Assembly: GCA_001797745.1 (NCBI GenBank) | Contig: MGQF01000029.1 | Coordinates: 3,428-10,579, forward strand | Direction: 5' to 3' | Origin: Deltaproteobacteria bacterium RBG_13_52_11 | Lineage (GTDB): Bacteria; Desulfobacterota; B13-G15; RBG-16-54-18 | Length of the DNA: 7,152 nucleotides | In this document: one piece after another, positions 1-6,197 of the stretch | Layout of the letters: every line of letters starts with the position of its first letter | How positions within the stretch are numbered: position 1 is the stretch's first letter | Program-made: the position numbers and the translations under genes | Notes under the pieces: model-generated | The model's database searches: none | Seen by the model: the letters and a program-made list of their open reading frames with translations, nothing else | What the model was told of the DNA's origin: nothing

Positions 1-234
1 GGGATCGATCCTCACCATGTCGCTGAAGGCGCTGGCCTCCTTGCCGATTCCCCAATACAGGGAGACCAAGGCCGCTACCACCCCCACGAAGGCTGTATAG
101 CCGAGGAAACCTCTCTTTTCGGAGCGGACAAAGACGCTCATGAGCAAGATCAACAAGGCGAAGCCCGTCAGCACCAACTCCGGGGCGATCACCAGAAGGT
201 CTGCCAATGCAATCTGAACGGTAAAGAGATCCAT
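1..234 (-). CDS. nuoN: NADH-quinone oxidoreductase subunit N, 5' part (cut by left window edge)
   Basis: This is the first 78 codons of an open frame that begins with ATG at 234 and runs off the left edge without a stop. The translation begins MDLFTVQIALADLLVIAPEL and continues with a hydrophobic segment (about residues 9-32), a basic turn (RSEKRG, about 38-43) and a second hydrophobic segment (about 44-60). This fits the first two membrane helices of NuoN, the antiporter-like subunit nearest NuoK in the membrane arm, usually about 480 residues long. The catalytic Glu and Lys of the family lie further downstream and cannot be seen. The identification rests on the N-terminal pattern and on the position 7 nt after nuoM in the standard nuo order. 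The frame was read directly from the reverse complement. Confidence 0.88.
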   Translation of the reverse strand, partial: MDLFTVQIALADLLVIAPELVLTGFALLILLMSVFVRSEKRGFLGYTAFVGVVAALVSLYWGIGKEASAFSDMVRIDP

Positions 235-250
235 CTCCCTCCTACTCCTT
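235..250 (-). promoter_or_regulatory. Tandem Shine-Dalgarno motifs for nuoN, overlapping the end of nuoM
   Basis: On the minus strand the sequence reads AAGGAG, then TAG (nuoM stop), then GAGGGAG, then ATG. Two purine motifs are possible: AAGGAG (245-250), formed by the last two sense codons of nuoM and 10 nt from the ATG, and AGGAGG (238-243), which overlaps the nuoM stop and is only 3 nt from the ATG. The first has the more usual spacing. The layout suggests that nuoN translation is coupled to nuoM termination (inference). Confidence 0.6.
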
Positions 251-1837
251 TACGACGATCGCAGAATGCGCCTGCGAACCAGTAACTCCTTCAGTCGCGG
301 ATAATTCCCCTTCCCCTGAACCGGATGGGGTTATCGCTGCCTCATACCGCGCCTTCACATCATAGAGGAAGTGTTGTACCGAGAGGTCCATCTTCTTGAA
401 AAAGAACTGGGGGAAAACCCCCATCCAGATGATCAAGACGATGATGGGTATCAAAGTCACGACCTCCCTGAGGTTGAGGTCCTTGAGACCCCGGTTCTCC
501 TCATGCGTGATTGCACCAAACATCACCCGTTGAAACATCCAGAGCATATAGGCCGCCGCCAAAATCACCCCGGTGGCGCCGAGGACCCCGTAGACGGGGT
601 TAGCCTTAAAGGTCCCCACCAGGATGAGGAATTCTCCCACAAAGCCGTTGGTCCCGGGCAGGGCGATGGATGAAAGGGTCACGATCATAAAGAAGGTGGC
701 AAAGACCGGCATCACCCGGGAGAGCCCTCCAAAGTCGGCGATCAGCCTCGTGTGCCTCCGCTCGTAGATCATACCGACGATCAAAAAGAGGGCTCCCGTG
801 CTCACCCCGTGATTGATCATCTGGTAGACGCTCCCCTGCACCCCTTGCACGTTGAAGGCGAACATCCCCAGCATGACAAAGCCGAGGTGGCTCACACTTG
901 AGAAGGCCACCAGCTTCTTGAGGTCTGTCTGCATCATCGATACCAGGGCACCGTAGATGATCCCGATAAGGGCCATGATGGATATGATGGGGATTGCCTT
1001 GAAGGCGGCGACGGGAAAGAGCGGTATGGCGAAGCGGATGAACCCGTAGGTTCCCAGCTTCAGGAGGATGCCGGCCAGGATCACCGAGCCGGCAGTTGGG
1101 GCCTCCACGTGGGCATCGGGCAGCCACGTGTGGAAGGGAAACATGGGGACCTTGATGGCAAAGGCCAGGGCAAAGGCGGCGAACATGAGGTACTGGGTCT
1201 GAACAGGCAGGCCAGCCTGGTAGAGCTTCAGCAGGTCAAAGGTATACTCCCCGGTGGCCTTTCCGTGGAGGACGTACAGGGCGAGGATGGCCACCAACAT
1301 CAAGACGCTCCCCGCCATGGTATAGAGGAAGAACTTGATGGCGGCGTAGATCCTCCTGGGACCACCCCAGACACCGATGATGAGGTACATGGGGATCAAG
1401 GTGACCTCCCAGAAGACATAGAAGAGGATGAGATCCAGGGCGCAAAAGACCCCGATCATCCCCGTCTCCAGGATGAGGAAAGTAATCATGTATTCCTTCA
1501 CGCTCTTCTCCACCGCTCGCCAGGAGCTAAGGATGCAGAGGACCGTCAGGAAGGTGGTCAGAAGAATCAACAGGAGGCTGATCCCATCGACCCCTACGGC
1601 ATAACTGACCCCCCATTCGGGGATCCAGGGGACTTTTTCCACGAACTGCATCCCGGCCACCCTTTCATCGAACCAGATGAACAAGGGGAGCGAGATGGCA
1701 AACTCCACCAGGGAGATGATCAAGGCGGCACGCTTGATGAATTCCTCACGAGCCCTGGGCAAAAAGAGGAGGATGATGGCCCCTGCCAGGGGGAAGAAGG
1801 TAATTGTTGTCAAGATGGGAATGCCCACAGGGTTCAT
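242..1837 (-). CDS. nuoM: NADH-quinone oxidoreductase subunit M (antiporter-like proton pump)
   Basis: This is a complete gene of 531 codons plus TAG. NuoM is one of the three Mrp-antiporter-like membrane subunits of complex I and carries one proton path. Family motifs are clear: YVFWEVTLIPMYLIIG (about 140-155) with Glu144, the counterpart of the essential Glu144 of E. coli NuoM; FAIKVPMFPFHTWLPDAHVE (226-245) with Lys229 in the broken helix TM7 and the LPDAHVEAPT signature; Lys260 in LLKLGTYG; SSVSHLGF (313-320); His343; and GFVGEF with Glu402, matching the distal Glu of the family. About 13-14 hydrophobic helices can be counted. The ATG at 1837 lies 10 nt after the nuoL stop, with GAGGAG (1844-1849) at 6 nt spacing, which supports this start. 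The length is slightly above the usual ~500 because of a hydrophilic C-terminal tail (about residues 502-531). Confidence 0.98.
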   Translation of the reverse strand: MNPVGIPILTTITFFPLAGAIILLFLPRAREEFIKRAALIISLVEFAISLPLFIWFDERVAGMQFVEKVPWIPEWGVSYAVGVDGISLLLILLTTFLTVLCILSSWRAVEKSVKEYMITFLILETGMIGVFCALDLILFYVFWEVTLIPMYLIIGVWGGPRRIYAAIKFFLYTMAGSVLMLVAILALYVLHGKATGEYTFDLLKLYQAGLPVQTQYLMFAAFALAFAIKVPMFPFHTWLPDAHVEAPTAGSVILAGILLKLGTYGFIRFAIPLFPVAAFKAIPIISIMALIGIIYGALVSMMQTDLKKLVAFSSVSHLGFVMLGMFAFNVQGVQGSVYQMINHGVSTGALFLIVGMIYERRHTRLIADFGGLSRVMPVFATFFMIVTLSSIALPGTNGFVGEFLILVGTFKANPVYGVLGATGVILAAAYMLWMFQRVMFGAITHEENRGLKDLNLREVVTLIPIIVLIIWMGVFPQFFFKKMDLSVQHFLYDVKARYEAAITPSGSGEGELSATEGVTGSQAHSAIVVKE

Positions 1838-1843
1838 GAAAGA

Positions 1844-1849
1844 CTCCTC
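1844..1849 (-). promoter_or_regulatory. Shine-Dalgarno motif for nuoM, overlapping the nuoL stop codon
   Basis: GAGGAG on the minus strand lies 6 nt before the nuoM ATG at 1837 and shares two bases with the nuoL TGA stop (1848-1850). Ribosomes ending nuoL would sit on the nuoM initiation site, so coupling is likely (inference). The motif fixes the nuoM start. Confidence 0.7.
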
Positions 1850-3818
1850 ACCTGATCAAAAATATAATGATTATCACGGCACCCAGTATGATGCCGAGGG
1901 CGTAACCTTGAACATGTCCTGTCTGGATCCTGCGCAGGACCCTCCCGAACCAGAGCATCAAGCCAGCTACCAGGTTCACGCTCCGATCCACGACCCCGTC
2001 ATCGAACTCCCGCCAGAGGAAGGTACCGAGCTTTTTGGTGCTGTTGACAAAGCAGGCCTCATAGATCTCATCGACGTAGTACTTATTGAAGACGATGGTA
2101 TAGATGGTCTTAAACCGTTGGGCCAATCGCTTGGGGACCTCGGTCTTCCATATATAGAGATAAAAGGCGATGGAGATCCCGATGATGGCGATGGCCACGG
2201 AGATGCCCATGAGAAGTATCTCCATGTTGACGCCGCTCCCCTCCACCGCACTCCCGCCGGCAAAGGCATCCCCGACCAAAGAAAAGGCAGCGTGCCCAGC
2301 CCCCTGGGGGAGCCCCCCCAGGACTGGGGCGAGAAATTCATGGAAGAAGTTCCTCCCCCCAAGGATGTGGGGTATCCCCACATACCCGCCGATGATCGAG
2401 AGGCAGGCCAAGACGATGAGGGGGATAGTCATGATGGGAGGGGACTCATGGATGTGTTTCTTCACCTCCTCCGAGGCCCGGCACCGCCCCAAAAAGGTGA
2501 CGAAAGTAAGCCGGAACATATAGAAGGCGGTCATCCCTGCTGCAATGGCACCCACGGCCCAGAGATAGACGTGGCCGTGGGTACTGTTGAAGGCCTGCCA
2601 GAGAATCTCATCCTTGCTGAAGAACCCCGAGAACCCGGGGATCCCTGCAATGGCCAGGGTCGCTATCAAGAAGGTCCAAAAGGTGATGGGGGCCCGCTTC
2701 CAGATCCCCCCCATCTTCCTCATATCCAGCTCTCCGCTCATGGCATGCATCACGCTCCCCGCCCCAAGAAAGAGAAGCCCCTTGAAGAAGGCGTGGGTCA
2801 TGAGGTGAAAGATCCCCGCGCTGAATGCCCCAACCCCCACGGCGAGGAACATATACCCAAGCTGGCTGATGGTGGAATAGGCCAGTACCCGCTTGATATC
2901 GAACTGCACAAGGCCCATAGTGGCGGCATACAAGGCCGTGGCGGCGCCGACGATGGCCACCACTGCCATAGAGACCGGGGCCATGTTGTACAGGACGTGG
3001 CAGCGGGCGATCATATAGACGCCCGAGGTGACCATGGTGGCGGCATGGATCAAGGAGCTGACCGGGGTGGGGCCCTCCATGGCGTCGGGCAGCCATACAT
3101 AGAGGGGGATCTGAGCGGATTTTCCCGCGGCCCCCACAAAGAGCATGAGGGTAATGAGCGTCACGGTCACGGTATCGAGGGACGGGGCCTTGGCAAAGAC
3201 CTCGTTGAACTCCAACGTCCCCAGGTGGGCAAAGAGCAAGAAGATCCCCAGCAAGAAGCCGAAATCCCCTACCCTATTGACCACAAAGGCCTTCTTGCCG
3301 GCATTGGCAGGGGCATCCCGCTCGAACCAAAAGCCAATGAGGAGATACGAACAGAGCCCCACACCCTCCCATCCGACAAACATGAGGAGAAAGTTGTTGG
3401 CTAAAACCAGGGTGAGCATCATGAAGACGAAGAGGTTGAGGTAGGCGAAATACCGGGTAAAGCCCGGATCATCGCGCATGTAGCCCACAGAATAGACGTG
3501 GATAAAAAAGCTCACCCCGCTGACCACGAGGGCCATGATGATGGAGAGGGGGTCGATCTTGTACCCGATGACCGTCTTGAGATCCCCCGACACGATCCAG
3601 TCAAAGAGGACCTTGTCGGGCACAACAGCCCGTGCCTCAGGGGAGAGCTTCAGCAGGCTGAAGAATACCAGGATGGAAAAAAGAAATGCAAACCCCAGGG
3701 CAGAACACGCCACCAAGCTGACGATCCGCTTGTCGAGGTTTAACCACCTCCCGATCAGGCCGTTAAAAAGAAACCCAAGAAAAGGAAAGAGGGGTATCAA
3801 CCATACCAATTCGATCAT
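1848..3818 (-). CDS. nuoL: NADH-quinone oxidoreductase subunit L (distal proton pump with lateral helix)
   Basis: This is a complete gene of 656 codons plus TGA. NuoL is the distal antiporter-like subunit of the membrane arm and carries the long lateral helix that runs along the arm. Visible family features: FVGWEGVGLCSYLLIGFW (147-164) with Glu151, matching E. coli Glu144; NRVGDFGF with Asp185; GKSAQIPLYVWLPDAMEGPTP (232-252) with Lys233 in TM7; IHAATMV with His258; FHLMTHAFFKGLLFLGAGS (337-355) with His338, His342 and Lys346; GFFSKDEIL with Lys402. The C-terminal part contains NKYYVDEIYE (578-587), typical of the segment after the core, then a predicted amphipathic region and a final hydrophobic helix (about 639-655). 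It is longer than E. coli NuoL (613), partly through a Gly/Ala-rich stretch at about 486-530. The ATG at 3818 is 16 nt after nuoK, with GGGAG (3829-3833) at 10 nt spacing. No key residue is missing. Confidence 0.98.
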   Translation of the reverse strand: MIELVWLIPLFPFLGFLFNGLIGRWLNLDKRIVSLVACSALGFAFLFSILVFFSLLKLSPEARAVVPDKVLFDWIVSGDLKTVIGYKIDPLSIIMALVVSGVSFFIHVYSVGYMRDDPGFTRYFAYLNLFVFMMLTLVLANNFLLMFVGWEGVGLCSYLLIGFWFERDAPANAGKKAFVVNRVGDFGFLLGIFLLFAHLGTLEFNEVFAKAPSLDTVTVTLITLMLFVGAAGKSAQIPLYVWLPDAMEGPTPVSSLIHAATMVTSGVYMIARCHVLYNMAPVSMAVVAIVGAATALYAATMGLVQFDIKRVLAYSTISQLGYMFLAVGVGAFSAGIFHLMTHAFFKGLLFLGAGSVMHAMSGELDMRKMGGIWKRAPITFWTFLIATLAIAGIPGFSGFFSKDEILWQAFNSTHGHVYLWAVGAIAAGMTAFYMFRLTFVTFLGRCRASEEVKKHIHESPPIMTIPLIVLACLSIIGGYVGIPHILGGRNFFHEFLAPVLGGLPQGAGHAAFSLVGDAFAGGSAVEGSGVNMEILLMGISVAIAIIGISIAFYLYIWKTEVPKRLAQRFKTIYTIVFNKYYVDEIYEACFVNSTKKLGTFLWREFDDGVVDRSVNLVAGLMLWFGRVLRRIQTGHVQGYALGIILGAVIIIIFLIR

Positions 3819-3834
3819 AGGGCACTTTCTCCCG

Positions 3835-4146
3835 TCACCACTTCAAGAGATTTATCTCATCCACCTTGATGGTCTTTCGCCCTCGAAACAGGAGGACAAA
3901 GATGGCCAGGCCGACGGCCGCCTCAGCCGCCGCCACCGTCATCACGAAGAAGACCATCAGAACCCCGTCCAGGGAATTCAGATAGTGGGAGACGGTGATC
4001 AGCGTGAGGTTGACGGCGCTGAGCATCATCTCGATGCACATGAAGATAACGATGGCATTCCTCCTGACCAAAACCCCCACTGCCCCGATGGCGAAGATCA
4101 GGGCGCTCACAATCAGATAGTATATGGACGGCACTGTAGAAGGCAT
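3835..4146 (-). CDS. nuoK: NADH-quinone oxidoreductase subunit K
   Basis: This is a complete gene of 103 codons plus TGA, close to the family length of about 100. NuoK is a small three-helix membrane subunit related to MrpC that helps link the quinone-site region to the pumping subunits. Three hydrophobic helices lie at about residues 6-26, 31-52 and 61-87. The two membrane glutamates needed for proton transfer are present: Glu39 in FMCIEMMLSAVNL and Glu75 in TVAAAEAAVGLAI, equivalent to Glu36 and Glu72 of E. coli NuoK. The ATG at 4146 follows the nuoJ stop by 5 nt. AAGGAG (4158-4163) lies 11 nt upstream, inside the end of nuoJ. This is slightly long spacing but no better in-frame start is seen. 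The context (J-K-L) confirms the call. Confidence 0.98.
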   Translation of the reverse strand: MPSTVPSIYYLIVSALIFAIGAVGVLVRRNAIVIFMCIEMMLSAVNLTLITVSHYLNSLDGVLMVFFVMTVAAAEAAVGLAIFVLLFRGRKTIKVDEINLLKW

Positions 4147-4151
4147 CGCTG

Positions 4152-4682
4152 CTACCGCTCCTTTTTGCTCAGGATCACCGCCCCGATAATCCCCACCAAC
4201 AGGAGGATGGAGGCAATCTCAAAGGGGAAGAGGAATTTTGTAAAGAGGAGGCCCGCTACCACCTTGATATCGCCCACCTGGGCCATACGCTCAGGGGTGA
4301 ATTCCCCCTGCTCCCCTGGCAAGGCCTGGACGCCGACCCCACCGACGAGCTGCGCCAACAGCATAAGGACTAGCACTACCCCGATCACCTGAGCAAGGGA
4401 GACCGGGATCTTGCGCCTCCGTTCCTCTTCCTCCACACTCAGCAGCATGATGACGAAGATGACCAGCATCATGATGGCACCAGCATAGATCATCACCTGG
4501 ACGATGGCGATAAATTGGGAGTTCAATAGCAGGAAGAGGACGGCGATGCAGAGGAAGTTGAGGATCAAAAACAGGGCCGAGTGAAGGGGATTGCGCCGGG
4601 TGATCACCATCACGGCGGCAAAGACGGCAATCAGGGCGGTCAGGATAAAGGCGACCCAGTAAAAGATAGTGCCCTCTATCAC
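4152..4682 (-). CDS. nuoJ: NADH-quinone oxidoreductase subunit J (GTG start)
   Basis: This is a complete gene of 176 codons plus TAG, near the usual 165-185. NuoJ is a five-helix membrane subunit whose third helix carries a conserved pi-bulge involved in coupling quinone chemistry to proton pumping. That helix is visible as VQVMIYAGAIMMLVIFVIML (61-80) with the conserved Tyr66 and Gly68. It is followed by an acidic-basic loop (VEEEERRRK, 83-91) and a fourth helix (about 96-115). The C-terminal motif LLFTKFLFPFEIASILLLVG (145-164) is typical of the family and is followed by the last helix end and a basic tail (SKKER). The start is GTG at 4682, placed directly after the nuoI TAG with no spacer. 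AGAGGAG lies 7 nt before it, so the GTG is well supported. The next in-frame ATG (Met25) would remove the first helix. Confidence 0.97.
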   Translation of the reverse strand: MIEGTIFYWVAFILTALIAVFAAVMVITRRNPLHSALFLILNFLCIAVLFLLLNSQFIAIVQVMIYAGAIMMLVIFVIMLLSVEEEERRRKIPVSLAQVIGVVLVLMLLAQLVGGVGVQALPGEQGEFTPERMAQVGDIKVVAGLLFTKFLFPFEIASILLLVGIIGAVILSKKER

Positions 4683-5174
4683 CTAAATACTCCTCTGGTT
4701 CATCGGTTCCGGTGCGTTGGCCAAGAGCCTCCCCTTGTCGAGGACGAGGGCTTCCCGTTGGTAATCGACAAACTCGTAGTTCCTCCCCAGCTTAATGGCG
4801 TCCACCGGGCAGGCCTCAGCGCACATGCCGCAGTAGATGCACCTGACGGTGTTGATCTCATAGAACTCCGGATACCGCTCTCCATTATCCAGCTCCACCG
4901 CCACCAGGCGGATGCATTGGGAGGGGCAGATGGCCACACAGAGCCCGCAGGCCACACAGCGGGTATCTCCTCGCTCGTTGCGCTCGAAATAGTGCACCCC
5001 CCTCCACCGGGGGGAAACCTCCCTCTTCCTCTCTGGATACTGAATGGTTACCGGACGGGAGAAGAACATGGCAAGGGTCAGCCTCAATCCCTTCAAGAGG
5101 GCAAAGACTCTTACAAAGAGCACCCCCATTCCCTTTATGAACCACCATATCCCCCTTAACAGTGGAATAGCCAT
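4683..5174 (-). CDS. nuoI: NADH-quinone oxidoreductase subunit I (two 4Fe-4S clusters)
   Basis: This is a complete gene of 163 codons plus TAG with the ATG at 5174. NuoI is a peripheral-arm ferredoxin-like protein on the cytoplasmic side that holds clusters N6a and N6b and passes electrons from NuoG toward cluster N2. Two CxxCxxCxxxCP motifs are seen: Cys73, 76, 79, 83 (CVACGLCVAICP) and Cys112, 115, 118, 122 (CIYCGMCAEACP). An N-terminal hydrophobic/basic segment (about 1-40) probably lies along the membrane and is followed by SRPVTIQYPERK, typical of the family. The frame is open upstream to an ATG at 5255 (190 residues), but that start would overlap nuoH by 76 nt. The ATG at 5174 lies 5 nt after the nuoH TAA and gives the usual length and N-terminus. 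The tail after the second cluster ends in ANAPEPMNQRSI, which I do not link to any function. Confidence 0.97.
   Translation of the reverse strand: MAIPLLRGIWWFIKGMGVLFVRVFALLKGLRLTLAMFFSRPVTIQYPERKREVSPRWRGVHYFERNERGDTRCVACGLCVAICPSQCIRLVAVELDNGERYPEFYEINTVRCIYCGMCAEACPVDAIKLGRNYEFVDYQREALVLDKGRLLANAPEPMNQRSI
4690..4696 (-). promoter_or_regulatory. Shine-Dalgarno motif for nuoJ, inside the nuoI 3' end
   Basis: AGAGGAG on the minus strand lies 7 nt before a GTG codon at 4682 and within the last codons of nuoI. Its strength and spacing decide for the GTG start. The nuoI stop TAG falls between this motif and the start codon, which suggests stop-start coupling. Confidence 0.7.
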
Positions 5175-5179
5175 CGCAC

Positions 5180-6187
5180 TTACATCCCCCTCAAGACTAT
5201 AATCAAACCGGTGACGAATATATTGGCCAAGGTCAAAGGAAGCAGGAACTTCCACCCGAACCGCATGATCTGATCATACCGCAATCGCGGGAAGGTCCCC
5301 CGCTGCCAAATAAAAAAATACACGAGGATGCCCGTCTTGGCCACAAACCAGATCCACGACAGGGCAGGGGGCAGATTAAAGGGGCCGTCCCACCCGCCGA
5401 GAAAGAGCGTTGTGGCGATGGCGCAAACCGCCACCAGGTGGGCGTACTCGGCCATAAAGAAGAGGGCGAACTTCATGCTGCTGTACTCGATGTTGAAGCC
5501 GCAGGCGAGCTCCGCCTCCGCCTCGGGCATGTCAAAGGGGGTCCGATTGATCTCAGCGAGGGCACAGACGATGTAAAAGATAAAAGCAAACGGCTGATAA
5601 AAGAGGTTCCAACTCCACCCGGCCTGCTGCCGGACGATCTCGACCAGATTGAGGGTCCCCGCGATCATCAAGACCCCCATCACGGAGAGTGCCAGGGCCA
5701 CCTCATAGCTGATCATCTGGGCCGCCGCCCGCAAAGCGCCCATGAGGCCGTATTTGTTATAGCTGGACCAGCCGCCCAGGACGATCCCGTACTCCCCCAG
5801 GGAGGCGACGGCGAATACATAAAGCAGCCCGATGTCGAGATTGGCGATGGTGAGGTATACGGTCCTGCCAAAGAACTCGACCTTGTCGCCGAAGGGGATC
5901 ACGGCAAAGAGCGCGATGGCCGCCGTAATGCTGATCATGGGGGCGATGACAAAGAGGGGTTTATCTGCCTTCGCAGGGACCACATCCTCTTTGAAGAAGG
6001 CCTTGATCCCATCGGCGATGGGCTGGAACAGGCCGAAGGGTCCGACCCGATTGGGTCCATACCGAACCTGGATGCGCCCCAAGATCTTCCGCTCAGCCAG
6101 GGTGAGGTAGGCCACCACACCCATCAGGACGGCGAAGACCACCACTATTTTTGCCATGGCCTCGGTCACAAAATAGATCAACTCCAT
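5180..6187 (-). CDS. nuoH: NADH-quinone oxidoreductase subunit H (quinone-site membrane subunit)
   Basis: This is a complete gene of 335 codons plus TAA, within the family range of about 320-345. NuoH anchors the peripheral arm and lines the quinone cavity and the first part of the proton path. The first signature is AERKILGRIQVRYGPNRVGP (31-50), with the conserved charged cytoplasmic segment and GPNRVG. The second is PFDMPEAEAELACG (217-230), with acidic residues Asp219, Glu222, Glu224 and Glu226 in the loop that contacts the quinone site, followed by NIEYSSMKFALFFMAEY. About eight hydrophobic helices are visible, and the C-terminal RGTFPRLRYDQIMRFGWKFLLP (296-317) is typical. The ATG at 6187 lies 10 nt after the nuoG stop. 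The frame is open to an ATG at 6262 inside nuoG, but that would add 25 non-family residues. The ribosome-binding site is weak (AGGG at 6196-6199, 8 nt away), so translation may depend on nuoG. Confidence 0.98.
   Translation of the reverse strand: MELIYFVTEAMAKIVVVFAVLMGVVAYLTLAERKILGRIQVRYGPNRVGPFGLFQPIADGIKAFFKEDVVPAKADKPLFVIAPMISITAAIALFAVIPFGDKVEFFGRTVYLTIANLDIGLLYVFAVASLGEYGIVLGGWSSYNKYGLMGALRAAAQMISYEVALALSVMGVLMIAGTLNLVEIVRQQAGWSWNLFYQPFAFIFYIVCALAEINRTPFDMPEAEAELACGFNIEYSSMKFALFFMAEYAHLVAVCAIATTLFLGGWDGPFNLPPALSWIWFVAKTGILVYFFIWQRGTFPRLRYDQIMRFGWKFLLPLTLANIFVTGLIIVLRGM
5186..5192 (-). promoter_or_regulatory. Purine-rich ribosome-binding motif for nuoI, inside the nuoH 3' end
   Basis: GAGGGGG on the minus strand lies 11 nt before the ATG at 5174, within the last codons of nuoH. 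It is an imperfect and slightly distant Shine-Dalgarno motif, but it supports the 163-residue form of NuoI over the upstream ATG at 5255. Confidence 0.45.
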
Positions 6188-6197
6188 CTGTTCTACC

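Noticed and set aside
1109..1855. A 248-codon plus-strand frame opposite nuoM
   Set aside because: It lies codon-on-codon with nuoM, has a low-complexity polar translation and no supported start; it is an effect of codon bias.
1677..3404. A 575-codon open frame on the plus strand opposite nuoL and the start of nuoM
   Set aside because: Its codons are exactly back-to-back with those of nuoL, so it stays open simply because nuoL does not use TTA, CTA or TCA over this stretch. Its translation is Pro/Gly/His/Asp-rich with no recognisable domain, as expected for the complement of a membrane protein gene.
4581..5159. A 192-codon plus-strand frame opposite nuoI
   Set aside because: It is again in the complementary codon phase of the true gene, which has two intact 4Fe-4S motifs; no independent support.
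5175..5255. An N-terminal extension of NuoI starting at the ATG at 5255
   Set aside because: The extra 27 residues overlap the nuoH coding end by 76 nt and do not resemble the family N-terminus; the ATG at 5174 just after the nuoH stop gives the normal length.
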